A stretch of 64,000 nt of DNA from Lachnospiraceae bacterium (GTDB lineage Bacteria; Bacillota; Clostridia; Lachnospirales; Lachnospiraceae), in NCBI GenBank assembly GCA_015056915.1, contig SVFK01000002.1:62001-126000 (forward strand), read 5' to 3'. Positions within the stretch are counted from its first letter, which is position 1, and each line of letters opens with the position of its first letter. Of this stretch, positions 39,467-50,954 are shown piece by piece. The notes below the pieces were generated by a model that saw only the letters and a list, made by a program, of their open reading frames with translations, was not told the DNA's origin and did no database searches. Made by a program: the position numbers and the translations under genes.

Positions 39467-40891
39467 ATGGAAAAGAAAAACGTGTGGGAAACCTACAGCT
39501 CCAAGCAGTTAAAGGAACTGGAAAAATTAAATAAAGAGTACAGAGACTTTCTCGACAATGGTAAAACAGAGCGAGAATGTATTGATACAATTGTAAATAC
39601 CATTGAAGCAGCAGGTTATCAGGAATTAGACAAGGTGGTGAAAAGCGGTACTGCCTTAAAAAGTGGCGATAAGGTATACAGTGTATGGATGAACAAATCC
39701 ATCGCTATGTTCCAAATCGGCGAAAAGCCTATGACAGAGGGGATGAATATTCTGGGTGCGCATATTGATAGCCCTAGACTGGATATTAAGCAGAATCCTT
39801 TATATGAGGATGGCGGATTTGCTTATCTGGATACACACTATTACGGCGGAGTAAAGAAATACCAATGGGTGACCATTCCTTTGGCGATTCATGGTGTGGT
39901 AGTGAAAAAGGATGGTACTATTGTTGAGATTAATATCGGTGAAAATGATGATGATCCGGTATTCTTTGTGTCTGATTTGCTGATTCATCTGGCACAGGAG
40001 CAGTTAGAAAAGAAGGCTGCCAAGGTGATTGAGGGAGAAGCACTGGATATTATTATCGGCAGCAAGCCCCTTGTCATTGATAAGAAGTCGGGGAAGGATG
40101 AAAAGGAAGCAAAGAACGTCGGAAAAGAAGTTGTGAAAGCAGGAATTCTGGGCATCTTAAAGGAGAATTATGATATTGAGGAGGAAGATTTTATCTCTGC
40201 GGAATTAGAGGTGGTTCCTGCCGGTAAAGCAAGGGAAGCAGGCTTTGACCGCAGCATGATTCTGGCTTACGGTCAGGATGACAGAGTATGTGCCTTTACT
40301 TCTATGAAGGCTATGCTTGACACGAAAAAGACAGATAGAACTATGTGCTGTATTCTGGTGGACAAAGAAGAGGTCGGTTCTGTGGGAGCTACCGGTATGC
40401 AGTCCCGATTCTTTGAAAATGCAGTGGCAGAGGTAATGAATCTTACAGGTGAGTACAGTGAATTGAACATGAGAAGATGTCTGGCTCATTGTTGTATGCT
40501 TTCCTCTGATGTAAGCAGTGCCTTTGATCCTTCCTATGCAGGAAGCTTTGATAAGAAAAATGTTGCATACTTAGGCGGTGGTATTGTATTTAATAAATTC
40601 ACCGGAGCCCGCGGTAAATCCGGCTCCAATGATGCCAATGCAGAATATCTGGCACATCTTCGTAGTGTGTTAGAGGAGAAGAAGGTTACCTTCCAGACTG
40701 CAGAATTAGGTCGTGTGGATTTGGGTGGTGGCGGCACCATTGCATACATTCTGGCACTGTACGGCATGAATGTAATCGACAGCGGTGTGGCAGTACTGAA
40801 TATGCACGCACCCTGGGAGGCTACCAGCAAGGCCGATGTATATGAGGCTTATCGTGGCTACAAGGCATTTGTGGAAGGAGCGAGTCTGTAA
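39467..40891 (+). CDS. Aminopeptidase, M18 family
   Basis: [64 protein letters not shown]. Confidence 0.93.
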   Translation: MEKKNVWETYSSKQLKELEKLNKEYRDFLDNGKTERECIDTIVNTIEAAGYQELDKVVKSGTALKSGDKVYSVWMNKSIAMFQIGEKPMTEGMNILGAHIDSPRLDIKQNPLYEDGGFAYLDTHYYGGVKKYQWVTIPLAIHGVVVKKDGTIVEINIGENDDDPVFFVSDLLIHLAQEQLEKKAAKVIEGEALDIIIGSKPLVIDKKSGKDEKEAKNVGKEVVKAGILGILKENYDIEEEDFISAELEVVPAGKAREAGFDRSMILAYGQDDRVCAFTSMKAMLDTKKTDRTMCCILVDKEEVGSVGATGMQSRFFENAVAEVMNLTGEYSELNMRRCLAHCCMLSSDVSSAFDPSYAGSFDKKNVAYLGGGIVFNKFTGARGKSGSNDANAEYLAHLRSVLEEKKVTFQTAELGRVDLGGGGTIAYILALYGMNVIDSGVAVLNMHAPWEATSKADVYEAYRGYKAFVEGASL

Positions 40892-41979
40892 TGACGGACG
40901 GACAGATAGCACAGACTGAAAACCAGATAAAAGAATTGAAAAAGTCGGATTTCTACTTTGATTTGCCGCAGGAATTGATTGCACAGGACCCTTTGTCGGA
41001 TCGCTCCTCCTCCAGACTTCTTGTGTTGGATAAATATACGGGAGAGGTGTCACACCATATTTTCAAGGATATTTTGGATTACCTTCATGCAGGTGATTGT
41101 CTGGTGTTGAATAATACGAAGGTGATTCCCGCAAGGCTTTTGGGAGAGAGAGAAGGAACAGGTGCCCATGTGGAGGTGCTTCTTCTGAAACGCCGCGAGG
41201 GCGATGTATGGGAAACCTTGGTAAAACCGGGAAAGAAATGCAAGCCCGGTACCAGACTGGTATTCGGTGACGGACTGCTCCGGGCAGAGGTGTTGGAGAC
41301 GGTAGAAGAGGGCAATCGCCTGATTCATTTTGAATATGAGGGTATTTTTGAGGAAATATTGGACCGATTGGGAGAGATGCCATTACCCCCCTATATTACT
41401 CACAAACTGCAGGATAAGAACCGTTACCAGACGGTTTATGCAAAATATGAGGGCTCAGCAGCAGCCCCCACCGCCGGACTTCATTTTACACAGGAATTAC
41501 TGGGCAAGATTGCAGAAAAGGGTGTAGAAATCGCCTATGTAACACTTCATGTGGGACTGGGAACCTTTCGCCCGGTAAAGGAAGAAAATGTACTGCAGCA
41601 TCATATGCATTCCGAATTTTATCAGGTTACAGAAGAGGCTGCTGACAAGATTAACAGCACTAAGCAAAAGGGCGGAAGAGTCATCTGTGTAGGCACTACC
41701 AGCTGTAGGACTGTGGAAAGCGCTGCAGACGAAAACGGTGTGGTACAAGCCGGCTGTGATAATACGGAGATATTTATTTATCCGGGATATGAATTTAAGG
41801 TGCTGGATGCGCTGATAACCAATTTTCACTTGCCGGAGTCTACGCTTGTAATGCTGGTGTCTGCACTGGCAGGCAGGGAACAGGTGCTTGCGGCTTATGC
41901 AGAAGCTGTTGAAAAGAAATATCGTTTTTTCAGCTTTGGGGATGCGATGTTTATTGTTGATTTGCAGAAAATGCTTTAG
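40891..41979 (+). CDS. queA: S-adenosylmethionine:tRNA ribosyltransferase-isomerase
   Basis: [58 protein letters not shown]. Confidence 0.97.
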   Translation: MTDGQIAQTENQIKELKKSDFYFDLPQELIAQDPLSDRSSSRLLVLDKYTGEVSHHIFKDILDYLHAGDCLVLNNTKVIPARLLGEREGTGAHVEVLLLKRREGDVWETLVKPGKKCKPGTRLVFGDGLLRAEVLETVEEGNRLIHFEYEGIFEEILDRLGEMPLPPYITHKLQDKNRYQTVYAKYEGSAAAPTAGLHFTQELLGKIAEKGVEIAYVTLHVGLGTFRPVKEENVLQHHMHSEFYQVTEEAADKINSTKQKGGRVICVGTTSCRTVESAADENGVVQAGCDNTEIFIYPGYEFKVLDALITNFHLPESTLVMLVSALAGREQVLAAYAEAVEKKYRFFSFGDAMFIVDLQKML

Positions 41980-42005
41980 TAAACTAATGAGAAAAGGAGA
42001 GGGTT

Positions 42006-42338
42006 ATGAAAGAGAGAAGAAAAGACAAAAGAACGGAATTACAGTCAAAGCTGATTGTAAAGCGACTGGATGGAGAAGAAGGCAAGGAGGTTGCCATCGA
42101 GATCGTTGATGTTTCCAAGGGAGGCGTTGGCTTTCAATGTGAAGAAGTATTAAGTATCGGAGAGGTATATGAATCCTACCTGACCATTTGGACGCAGGAG
42201 GTGATTCATGCCTTTCTGCAGATTGTCAGAATTGAATTAAAGAATGATGGTTATTCCTATGGCGCATCCTTTGTGGGTATGCCGGAAATGGATGCATCCA
42301 GAATTGAGGTTTACCAGACTGTCAGCGAGAATACTTAA
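42006..42338 (+). CDS. PilZ domain-containing protein
   Basis: N-terminal KERRKDKRTELQSKLIVKRL and DVSKGGVGFQCEEVLSIGE fit PilZ (RxxxR...D/NxSxxG). Confidence 0.78.
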   Translation: MKERRKDKRTELQSKLIVKRLDGEEGKEVAIEIVDVSKGGVGFQCEEVLSIGEVYESYLTIWTQEVIHAFLQIVRIELKNDGYSYGASFVGMPEMDASRIEVYQTVSENT

Positions 42339-42367
42339 ACGTAAAACAAGATAATCCAAAAGATAAG

Positions 42368-42397
42368 AAAGACCAAAAGCATCGCTTTTGGTCTTTT
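42368..42397 (+). terminator. Rho-independent terminator after the PilZ gene
   Basis: AAAGACCAAAAGC-atc-GCTTTTGGTCTTTTT. Confidence 0.9.
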
Positions 42398-42421
42398 TGT
42401 GTGATTAAGCGCTGTAACACA

Positions 42422-43534
42422 TTATTTTCTCTCGTGGATGGTGTAGCCCTTGCTGCTTAAGATGCTTTTGGAACGCTCGATAGATTCCTCTTCATAGAAT
42501 TCTATTCGCAAGATGCCACCCTCGAATTCCCTGTTGTGCACGATTCCGATATTCTTGATACTAATGCTGTTTAACGCAAGAATAGTGGCAATAGATGCCA
42601 GTGCTCCGGGCTCATCGGCAATATCGATGGTAATGGAATAGGAGGCTTTGATAGGGCCGCTTGCAGCATTAATAAAGGAGTCTCTATAAATTCGTGCGCT
42701 GTCAAATAATTCATAAAGTGCACTGTCATCATGTCCCTCCAGCTGTTCGCGGGTGGCACTTAGGGAATCAATATATGCAGTCAATAGTGCGGAAATATTA
42801 TCTGTGTTGGTAAGGCATATTTGTTGCCACATAACAGCGGATGAGGATGCGATGCGGGTAATATCCTTAAAACCACCGGCTGCAATCATTTTCATAATAC
42901 CCTCGGCAGAATCATGGTCGTGTACCAGATTTACCAGAGAAGCTGCAATAATATGCGGAAGATGACTGACAGCGGCAGTGACATAGTCATGCTGTTTGCA
43001 GCTTAAGATAAGGGGAATTGCCCCCAGTGTCTGTACCAACTCCTTATAAGCCTGCACCTTTGTGGCAGGGATTTCTGCTGTAGGAGTAAGAATATAATAA
43101 GCATTTTCCAATAAAACAGCTTTGGAATTGATAAAGCCCACTCGCTCACTGCCTGCCATGGGATGCCCACCTATAAACTGAGCATTTAACCCGGCTTCAT
43201 CAATGGCATGGTGAATATCTGATTTGACACTGCCCACATCCGTAAGTAAACAATCGGGTGAAAGGATTGCTTTTACTGCGGCCAGATTATCGTCATTTTT
43301 TTGCACCGGTGCACACAAAAATATGTAGTCACATGCACGGAAGCTTTCATCAATAGCACTGGTGGTAATATTTGCAATATTTGCCTCTTTGGCAGCTATA
43401 AGAGTATCGGCATTAATGTCGTATGCAATGATTATGGTGTCAGGAAGTTTTTCTCTGAGAGCTCTGGCAATAGAACCACCGATGAGACCCAGACCGATAA
43501 AGCCACAGGTTAATTGTTTCATAAGATGCCTCAT
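42422..43534 (-). CDS. tyrA: Prephenate dehydrogenase with C-terminal ACT domain
   Basis: CGFIGLGLIGGSIARAL, DVGSVKSDIHHAI, FIGGHPMAGSERVGF, C-terminal ACT-like IDIADEPGALASIATILALNSISIKNIGI. Confidence 0.94.
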   Translation of the reverse strand: MRHLMKQLTCGFIGLGLIGGSIARALREKLPDTIIIAYDINADTLIAAKEANIANITTSAIDESFRACDYIFLCAPVQKNDDNLAAVKAILSPDCLLTDVGSVKSDIHHAIDEAGLNAQFIGGHPMAGSERVGFINSKAVLLENAYYILTPTAEIPATKVQAYKELVQTLGAIPLILSCKQHDYVTAAVSHLPHIIAASLVNLVHDHDSAEGIMKMIAAGGFKDITRIASSSAVMWQQICLTNTDNISALLTAYIDSLSATREQLEGHDDSALYELFDSARIYRDSFINAASGPIKASYSITIDIADEPGALASIATILALNSISIKNIGIVHNREFEGGILRIEFYEEESIERSKSILSSKGYTIHERK

Positions 43535-43840
43535 TTCTGTATCAATTCATAGGAGTCTTCTTTTACTGTTCTATACTATAACACTTCAACGCGCGAAAGT
43601 CAACAAGCTATTTACATTTATCACGTATTTTCACCTTCTTTTTAATTTTTTGGAATCAAAAGTCTGAATTGCACATAAAATACATACAAAACGTACAAAA
43701 ATTAAAAAATTAATATGCAAAAATACTAACAATTACTTGTAAAATGTTGCAATATTTAGTAAAATAACCACATGGGGTTAACGAATCCAATAATAAGAAT
43801 CGGCAGAATACCCAAAAACATCAAAATTGGAGGACGGAAT

Positions 43841-45934
43841 ATGAATGTTTACACAACTGACAAGATTCGTAACGTGGTATTATTAGGACATGGTGGAAGC
43901 GGAAAGACCAGTCTGGCTGAGGCATTTGGTTATTTGTCAGGTATTACCTCTCGTATGGGTAAGGTGACAGATGGCAATACCATCAGTGATTTCAGTAAGG
44001 AAGAGCAGAAGAGACAGTTTTCTATTTCTACATCCGTAATACCCATTGAATGGGACGGTTATAAGATTAATATTATAGATACACCCGGTTATTTTGATTT
44101 TGTAGGTGAAGTAGAGGAAGCAATCAGTGCTGCAGGTGCAGCGATTATCGTTGTAAACGGTAAGGCCGGTATTGAAGTGGGTACACAGAAGGCATGGGAG
44201 CTCTGTGAGAAGTATAAATTACCCAGATTTATTTATGTTTCCAATATGGACGTGGACAATGCGTCCTTCCGTCAGGTAGTGGAGGACATGACAGAGGCGT
44301 ATGGTAAGAAGATGGCGCCTTTCCATTTACCTATCCGTGAGAATGAGAAGTTTGTAGGCTATGTCAATGTTATTACCGAGACCGGTAATCGCTGGCAGGG
44401 CAAGGATGTTGTACCTTGTGAAGTGCCTGATTACAATAAGGCTAATCTGCAGATTTGTCGTGATACGCTGATGGAAGCGGTTGCTGAGACCAGTGAAGAA
44501 TTCATGGAGAGATATTTTGGTGGAGAGAGCTTTTCTGAGGCTGAGATCCGAGCAGCACTCCGTACCAATGTATGTGACGGTAGCATCGTACCTATGACTA
44601 TGGGCTCCAATACCTTATGTCAGGGTATGTACACATTATTAGATGATATTATCAAATATATGCCCAGCCCCGAGAATCGCGAGGTGGCAGGTATTAACAT
44701 GAAGACCAATGAGATTTATCATGCAGATTATGATTTTTCCAAAGCAAAATCCGCATATATCTGGAAGACGATTGTGGATCCTTTCATTGGCAAGTATTCC
44801 TTGATTAAGGTGAATTCAGGCGTTTTGAAAACGGATGATGTAATTTACAATGTAGATAAGGATATTGAGGAGAAAATCGGTAAGCTGTATGTGCTTCAGG
44901 GTAATAAGCCTATTGAAGTAAGCGAGCTGCATGCAGGTGATATTGGTGCACTTGCAAAGCTGACCGGTGCAAGAACCGGCAACAGCCTTTCTACCAAGGC
45001 AACTACTATCAAGTTTGGTAAGTTTGAGATTTCCACACCTTATACATACATGCGTTACAAGCCTAAGAACAAGGCTGATGTAGATAAGATTTCTCAGGCT
45101 TTACAGAAGATGACTCACGAGGATCTAACTATCAAGGTGGTAAATGATTCTGACAACAAGCAGCTTCTGTTATACGGAATGGGCGATCAGCATCTGGAAA
45201 TCGTGGTAAGCCGTCTGTTGAATGAATACAAGGTAGAGGTAGAGCTGGCACAGCCGAAGATTGCTTATAAGGAGACGATTAAGAAGACCTCAGATGTAGA
45301 ATACAAATATAAGAAGCAGTCCGGCGGACACGGTCAGTACGGTCATGTTAAAATGCGTTTCTCGCCGGCATCCGATCCGGAAGTACAGTATGAATTTGAA
45401 CAGGAAGTAGTAGGTGGAGCAGTACCTAAGAATTTCTTCCCGGCAGTAGAAAAGGGTATTCAGGATTCTGTGGTGAAGGGTCCTTTGGCTGCTTACCCTG
45501 TAGTGGGTGTAAAAGCGGTTCTGTACGATGGTTCTTATCATCCGGTAGATTCCTCTGAAATGGCATTTAAGACTGCTGCTACGCAGGCATTCAAGAAAGG
45601 CTTTATGGAAGCACATCCTGTACTTCTTGAGCCCATTATGTCCTTAAAAGTTACCGTTCCCGATGCTTATACCGGTGATGTTATGGGTGACCTGAACAAG
45701 AGAAGAGGACGTGTGCTTGGTATGAACCCCATGGCCGGTGGCAAACAGATTATTGAAGCAGACATCCCTATGAGTGGATTATTTGGCTATTGTACCGACC
45801 TTCGTTCCATGACCGGTGGACGCGGTGAATATGCTTATGAATTTGCTCGCTATGAGCAGGCTCCCTCCGATGTACAGGAGAAGGAGGTTGCAGCAAGAGC
45901 AGCGAAGGTTGCCGAGAATAATGCTGAGGATTAA
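43841..45934 (+). CDS. Elongation factor G-like GTPase (EF-G paralog)
   Basis: VVLLGHGGSGKTSLAEAF P-loop, IIDTPGYFDFVGEVEEAI G3, YVSNMDVDNA; domain IV/V EF-G-like. ATG 43841 with GGAGG upstream. Confidence 0.9.
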   Translation: MNVYTTDKIRNVVLLGHGGSGKTSLAEAFGYLSGITSRMGKVTDGNTISDFSKEEQKRQFSISTSVIPIEWDGYKINIIDTPGYFDFVGEVEEAISAAGAAIIVVNGKAGIEVGTQKAWELCEKYKLPRFIYVSNMDVDNASFRQVVEDMTEAYGKKMAPFHLPIRENEKFVGYVNVITETGNRWQGKDVVPCEVPDYNKANLQICRDTLMEAVAETSEEFMERYFGGESFSEAEIRAALRTNVCDGSIVPMTMGSNTLCQGMYTLLDDIIKYMPSPENREVAGINMKTNEIYHADYDFSKAKSAYIWKTIVDPFIGKYSLIKVNSGVLKTDDVIYNVDKDIEEKIGKLYVLQGNKPIEVSELHAGDIGALAKLTGARTGNSLSTKATTIKFGKFEISTPYTYMRYKPKNKADVDKISQALQKMTHEDLTIKVVNDSDNKQLLLYGMGDQHLEIVVSRLLNEYKVEVELAQPKIAYKETIKKTSDVEYKYKKQSGGHGQYGHVKMRFSPASDPEVQYEFEQEVVGGAVPKNFFPAVEKGIQDSVVKGPLAAYPVVGVKAVLYDGSYHPVDSSEMAFKTAATQAFKKGFMEAHPVLLEPIMSLKVTVPDAYTGDVMGDLNKRRGRVLGMNPMAGGKQIIEADIPMSGLFGYCTDLRSMTGGRGEYAYEFARYEQAPSDVQEKEVAARAAKVAENNAED

Positions 45935-45984
45935 AGGAATATTTGTTGGCCGACTGGGTACTTGACATTTTCATCCAAAACAGC

Positions 45985-46290
45985 TAAAATGTGTGTTAGT
46001 TTTATGAAGTGAATTCATATGGGAACAGACATTGAAGAGGAATAGTAAGAGTACCAGGTTTTCAGAGAGCTGCCGGTTGGTGTGAGGCAGTAGCGCAATG
46101 CTCCCAACTGGCCTCGGAGTTCTTTCTGTGAAGCGCATCAGCGTGTGTAATGGGAAGCGGGTGATTCCGTTATTGATTATAAAAGTGCACAACGTGTTTG
46201 TGTTGTTTCGCAATAACAAACGCATGTGAATTAGAGTGGTACCACGGAATTGAGCCCTTTCGTCTCTAAGATGCGAAAGGGCTTTTCTAT
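45985..46290 (+). promoter_or_regulatory. T-box leader upstream of leuS
   Basis: AGAGAG, core AGAGTGGTACCACGG (46233-46247), terminator GCCCTTTCG..CGAAAGGGCTTTT; candidate Leu CUC specifier in ACTGGCCTCGGAG. Confidence 0.92.
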
Positions 46291-46314
46291 TTGATAAACT
46301 AGGAGGAAATAAAA

Positions 46315-48729
46315 ATGGCACAACCTTATAACCATCACGAGGTGGAAGCAAAATGGCAGAAGGTTTGGGATGACGAGAAGGCATTTAAGACTTCTGAAGA
46401 CTATTCCAAACCCAAATATTATGCATTGGTAGAATTCCCTTATCCTTCGGGACAGGGACTTCATGTGGGTCATCCCAGACCTTATACCGCACTGGATATT
46501 GTGGCTCGTAAGAGAAGAATGCAGGGATATAATGTATTGTATCCTATGGGATGGGATGCTTTCGGTCTGCCCACTGAGAATTTTGCGATTCAGAACAATA
46601 TTCATCCCAGAATTGTAACCAAGAATAATGTAAGCAGATTCAAGGAGCAGCTTCATTCTCTGGGATATTCCTTTGACTGGGACAGAGAAGTGAATACAAC
46701 CGACCCGAATTATTACAAGTGGACCCAGTGGATATTCCTCAAATTATTCAAGGCAGGTCTGGCATATAAGTCCGAGATGCCTATTAACTGGTGTACCTCC
46801 TGTAAGGTAGGTCTTGCCAATGAAGAAGTAGTAAACGGCACCTGTGAGAGATGCGGTTCAGAGGTGGTTCGTAAGGTTAAGAGTCAGTGGATGCTTAAGA
46901 TTACTGAGTATGCGGATAAATTGATTGAGGATTTGGATTCAGTAGACTATATTGAGCGCGTAAAGGTGTCCCAGAAGAATTGGATTGGCAAGTCACAGGG
47001 TGCTGAGGTTGATTTTTCCCTGACCGGCAAGGAAGAGAAGCTTCGCATATACACTACCAGACCGGATACCTTGTTTGGTGCGACTTACATGGTAGTATCC
47101 CCAGAGCATCCGTTGATTGATAAATACAAGGATGAAATCAAGAACTGGGAGGAAATCGTAGCGTATCGCGAGATGGCCTCCAAGAAGTCTGATTTTGAGC
47201 GTACTGAGCTTGCAAAGGATAAAACAGGTGTTGCTATTGATGGACTTACTGCAACCAACCCTGTAAACAATAAAGAAATCCCTATCTGGATATCCGATTA
47301 TGTATTGATGACTTACGGTACCGGCGCAATTATGGCAGTGCCTGCCCATGATGAAAGAGACTGGGATTTTGCAAAGAAATTCAACCTTCCTATTATTGAG
47401 GTAGTAGCAGGCAGTGATGTGAGCGTACAGGAGGCTGTTTATACGGATGTGGCTACCGGAACCTTGGTGAATTCCGAATTCCTGAACGGTCTGTCCGTTG
47501 CAGAAGCCAAAGAGAAGATTATAGCTTTTCTGGAGGAAAAGGGTATCGGTACCAGCAAGACCAACTTCAAGCTTCGTGACTGGGTATTTTCCAGACAGCG
47601 TTACTGGGGTGAGCCCATTCCTATTGTACAGTGTGAGAAGTGTGGCTATGTACCTATTGATGAAAGCCTGCTTCCTCTGGAGCTTCCTGAGGTGGACAGC
47701 TATATGCCTACCGATAACGGCGAGTCCCCGCTGGCGGCTATGACAGATTGGGTAAATACCACCTGTCCTTGCTGTGGTGGTCCTGCAAAGAGGGAAACAG
47801 ATACCATGCCTCAGTGGGCAGGTTCTTCCTGGTATTTCCTGCGTTATACAGATCCTACCAATGAGAATGCCCTCGCAAGCAAGGAAGCACTGGAATATTG
47901 GATGCCTGTTGACTGGTATAACGGTGGTATGGAGCATACTACACTGCACCTTTTGTATTCCCGCTTCTGGCACAAATTCTTGTTTGACCAGGGTGAGGTT
48001 CCTTGTGCGGAACCGTATCAGAAGAGAACTAGTCATGGTATGATTCTCGGCTCCAATGGTGAGAAGATGTCCAAATCTCGCGGTAATGTAGTCAATCCCG
48101 ATGATATCGTAAGAGATTATGGTGCAGACACTCTTCGTACCTATGAGATGTTTATCGGTGCATTTGATTTGAGTGCAGCATGGAGCGAGGATGGTGTAAA
48201 GGGCTGCCGCAGATTCCTTGAAAGAGTATGGAAACTGCAGGATATCCTTGTAGATGGCGAGCAGTATAGTGCAGATATGGAAACGAAGATGCACCAGACG
48301 ATCAAAAAGGTCAATAATGATTTTGAAAGCTTAAAATACAACACGGCGATTGCAGCAATGATGGCACTGATTAATGAATTCTACAAGAAGAATGCAATCA
48401 CCAGAGGTGAATATAAGACACTGCTTACCCTGTTGAATCCGGTAGCACCTCATATTACAGAGGAGCTGTGGCAGATGGCCGGCTATGAAGGAAAGGTATA
48501 TCAGACCACATGGCCTGAATATGATGAGGCTAAAACCGTGGAGAGTACCATTGAAATCGGTGTACAGGTTAACGGTAAAATGCGTGCCACCATTATGGTA
48601 TCCAAGGAGGAAGCAAAGGAAACCGTTATTTCTATGGCGAAGGAAGCGCTTGGTGACAAGCTTTCAGGAACCATTGTAAAGGAAATCTACGTTCCCGGAA
48701 GAATTGTAAATATTGTAGTGAAGTCATAA
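46315..48729 (+). CDS. leuS: Leucine--tRNA ligase
   Basis: [22 protein letters not shown] (HIGH), [14 protein letters not shown] (KMSKS). Confidence 0.97.
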   Translation: MAQPYNHHEVEAKWQKVWDDEKAFKTSEDYSKPKYYALVEFPYPSGQGLHVGHPRPYTALDIVARKRRMQGYNVLYPMGWDAFGLPTENFAIQNNIHPRIVTKNNVSRFKEQLHSLGYSFDWDREVNTTDPNYYKWTQWIFLKLFKAGLAYKSEMPINWCTSCKVGLANEEVVNGTCERCGSEVVRKVKSQWMLKITEYADKLIEDLDSVDYIERVKVSQKNWIGKSQGAEVDFSLTGKEEKLRIYTTRPDTLFGATYMVVSPEHPLIDKYKDEIKNWEEIVAYREMASKKSDFERTELAKDKTGVAIDGLTATNPVNNKEIPIWISDYVLMTYGTGAIMAVPAHDERDWDFAKKFNLPIIEVVAGSDVSVQEAVYTDVATGTLVNSEFLNGLSVAEAKEKIIAFLEEKGIGTSKTNFKLRDWVFSRQRYWGEPIPIVQCEKCGYVPIDESLLPLELPEVDSYMPTDNGESPLAAMTDWVNTTCPCCGGPAKRETDTMPQWAGSSWYFLRYTDPTNENALASKEALEYWMPVDWYNGGMEHTTLHLLYSRFWHKFLFDQGEVPCAEPYQKRTSHGMILGSNGEKMSKSRGNVVNPDDIVRDYGADTLRTYEMFIGAFDLSAAWSEDGVKGCRRFLERVWKLQDILVDGEQYSADMETKMHQTIKKVNNDFESLKYNTAIAAMMALINEFYKKNAITRGEYKTLLTLLNPVAPHITEELWQMAGYEGKVYQTTWPEYDEAKTVESTIEIGVQVNGKMRATIMVSKEEAKETVISMAKEALGDKLSGTIVKEIYVPGRIVNIVVKS

Positions 48730-48872
48730 TGTATTACTATGATAATAATGTGCGGTGGATAAACAAAAGCCGCCGCCATGGTTGACAAGTATTTTGTGCA
48801 AGCAGTATACTTGAAATGTACCAAATATTGACAAAATAGTTAAAATACGTTGGCAGATGAGGGAGGTTAAAA

Positions 48873-50615
48873 ATGTTTTGTGAAAAATGCGGAGCAGATA
48901 TTCAGGAAGGCGCTAAATTTTGCCGTGCCTGTGGTACAGTTGTTACGGCTGAGCCAGCGGCTACAGTAGAGCAGAGTGTGGCAAATGCATCAGTGCAGGA
49001 GCCGGTGGCTGCTGACAATGCTGTGCAGGCACAGCCTGCACAGGATAATGCGCAGCCTGAGAAAAAAGAGAAGGCACAGAAAAAGGAAAAAGCGCAGTCA
49101 AAAGATGCGAGCAAGAAAAAAGGAAAAACAGGTGTCTTGATTGCCGTATTAGCAGTGCTGATATTGGCAGTAGGCGGTGTGGGAGGATTTTTATTCTATA
49201 ATTCTCCCCAGCATCAGCTTACCCTTTTACTGGAAGAAGCTGATGTGTGCATGGATGATGACGATTACGAGGATGCAATCGAGGTATATGAAGAGGCATT
49301 GGAGCTGGTTCCTGATTCCGAGGATGCTTTAAAGGGATATGCAAAGGCATGTACAAAGCTTGCAAAGGAATACATAGAGGATGGCAAGTATGAGAAGGCC
49401 ATTGAGGTCTACAGCCTGCTTCAGGAAAAGGACAGTGAAAATGATGATGCTGTCGAAGGCATGGTAGAATGCTATCAGGCATTGGCTGATAACGCACAGT
49501 ACGATGATTTATATGAAGATGCAATCGGTTATTATGAGAAAGCATTGGCTCTGGACCCGGATAATTCCAATATCAAAAGAGAGCATTTGGATTGTCTGTA
49601 TAATTTAGGCGATGAGAAATACTATCAGGGCGAGTACGAGGAAGCTGTGGTATTCTATGAGAAAATGCTTGAGGTTGACCCGGAAAATGAGAGTGCCCTT
49701 GATGCCAAGATGCTTTGCTTGTTCAATGTGGCTTATGAATTCTATTATGATGAAGAGTATGAATCTGCATTAGAATATTTTGATAAAGTTGAGCAGGCAG
49801 GCGTAGAAGGCTGGGATACCACTTATGAGAGAATCATGTGCTGGAATGCGTTAGGCGACCAGCTCTATGAGTGGGAAGACTATGCGGGAGCCTTGGAATA
49901 TTATGAAAAATCACTGGAATTAGATCCCTATGATTGGGATGCAGAGCAAATGCGATTAGAATGCTGGATTGGCCTTGGCTATCAGATGAAGGGGCAGGGT
50001 GACGGTGCAGCTGCTAAGGAATATTTTAATAAAGTAATTGAGTATGATTCCGATTATGCGACAGTACTTCCCTATATTCTTGATGAGATTCGGATTCTTG
50101 TACCGGAAGGATATTTCGGAGATGAACAGGCTACTGCAGAATTTGAAGCCCAGTGGGAAACCATGGTGGGTTCGAATCTGATTATTAATTCTTTACCGTC
50201 AGCAGATTATGATGCGCAACTCTGGACGATAATAGCAGCAGGTGAAAATCTCGCAGATTATGCGGATATTATTCTGATTTCGGATGAATTATATGAGCAG
50301 GTAATGGAGTACGAAGGTACATATCTGTGGTGGTATTTGGAGGATGCTCTTTATGATTCAGGCATCTATTGGAACGCAGAGTATGACATATTTGAGTTTG
50401 ATTATGAGAGAGGTTTCTGGTCAGGATATAATCTTCAGACAGAGGTTAACAGTGGCTACAGATGGTGTATTCCCGAAAACGACTATGATTATACCTACAA
50501 TAATGCAGTGTTTGATACCTTTATTGAGACGATGTTAGACGGTATGGCAGTGCAGGGACTGTGGGAAACTTATCGTCCTTATTGTGATTTTATTTGTCCT
50601 ATGAATGAGGCGTAA
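48873..50615 (+). CDS. Zinc-ribbon, single-TM, tetratricopeptide-repeat protein
   Basis: MFCEKCGADIQEGAKFCRACG zinc ribbon, Lys-rich linker, TM (GVLIAVLAVLILAVGGVGGFLFY), multiple YEDAIEVYEEALEL-type TPRs. Confidence 0.82.
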   Translation: MFCEKCGADIQEGAKFCRACGTVVTAEPAATVEQSVANASVQEPVAADNAVQAQPAQDNAQPEKKEKAQKKEKAQSKDASKKKGKTGVLIAVLAVLILAVGGVGGFLFYNSPQHQLTLLLEEADVCMDDDDYEDAIEVYEEALELVPDSEDALKGYAKACTKLAKEYIEDGKYEKAIEVYSLLQEKDSENDDAVEGMVECYQALADNAQYDDLYEDAIGYYEKALALDPDNSNIKREHLDCLYNLGDEKYYQGEYEEAVVFYEKMLEVDPENESALDAKMLCLFNVAYEFYYDEEYESALEYFDKVEQAGVEGWDTTYERIMCWNALGDQLYEWEDYAGALEYYEKSLELDPYDWDAEQMRLECWIGLGYQMKGQGDGAAAKEYFNKVIEYDSDYATVLPYILDEIRILVPEGYFGDEQATAEFEAQWETMVGSNLIINSLPSADYDAQLWTIIAAGENLADYADIILISDELYEQVMEYEGTYLWWYLEDALYDSGIYWNAEYDIFEFDYERGFWSGYNLQTEVNSGYRWCIPENDYDYTYNNAVFDTFIETMLDGMAVQGLWETYRPYCDFICPMNEA

Positions 50616-50621
50616 TAAGAA

Positions 50622-50645
50622 GGCGGCGGATTATTTTCCGCCGCC
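50622..50645. terminator. Hairpin terminator between convergent genes, overlapping the 3' end of the - strand gene
   Basis: GGCGGCGGA-ttattt-TCCGCCGCC. Confidence 0.6.
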
Positions 50646-50921
50646 CTTTGCTTTGTTCAGAATCTGATCAATTTTTTGCAATTCATCCTCGCTACTATGT
50701 TTTTTGATGGCTGCGATAGCAGCATTCATTTCCTGCGGGGTAAAGGTGAGCTTTTCCTGCTTGGCCTTTTTCATCATAGGCATCAGAAAGGCCATCATTT
50801 CCTTTTGATTTTTGCCATGCCCTTCGGAAAACATTTTGCCTAAAAAATCCAATTTTTCAGGTGCAATGTCCTTTACCAGCTCGTCATCCATCCAGGCGGG
50901 ATGTAGAGTGTTTTCGTTCAT
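50631..50921 (-). CDS. Uncharacterised small protein (about 96 aa)
   Basis: ORF with GGAGG 5 nt before ATG 50921 on the - strand (MNENTLHPAWMDDELVKDIAPEKL...); co-oriented with the next gene. Confidence 0.7.
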   Translation of the reverse strand: MNENTLHPAWMDDELVKDIAPEKLDFLGKMFSEGHGKNQKEMMAFLMPMMKKAKQEKLTFTPQEMNAAIAAIKKHSSEDELQKIDQILNKAKGGGK

Positions 50922-50954
50922 ATGCCTCCAATCAGGTATCAATATCGATACCAG

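Noticed and set aside
46993-48294. 433-aa ORF on the - strand opposite leuS
   Set aside because: Lies entirely antisense to a strongly conserved leuS; no RBS/operon context, no recognisable domain, and composition typical of antisense shadow ORFs.
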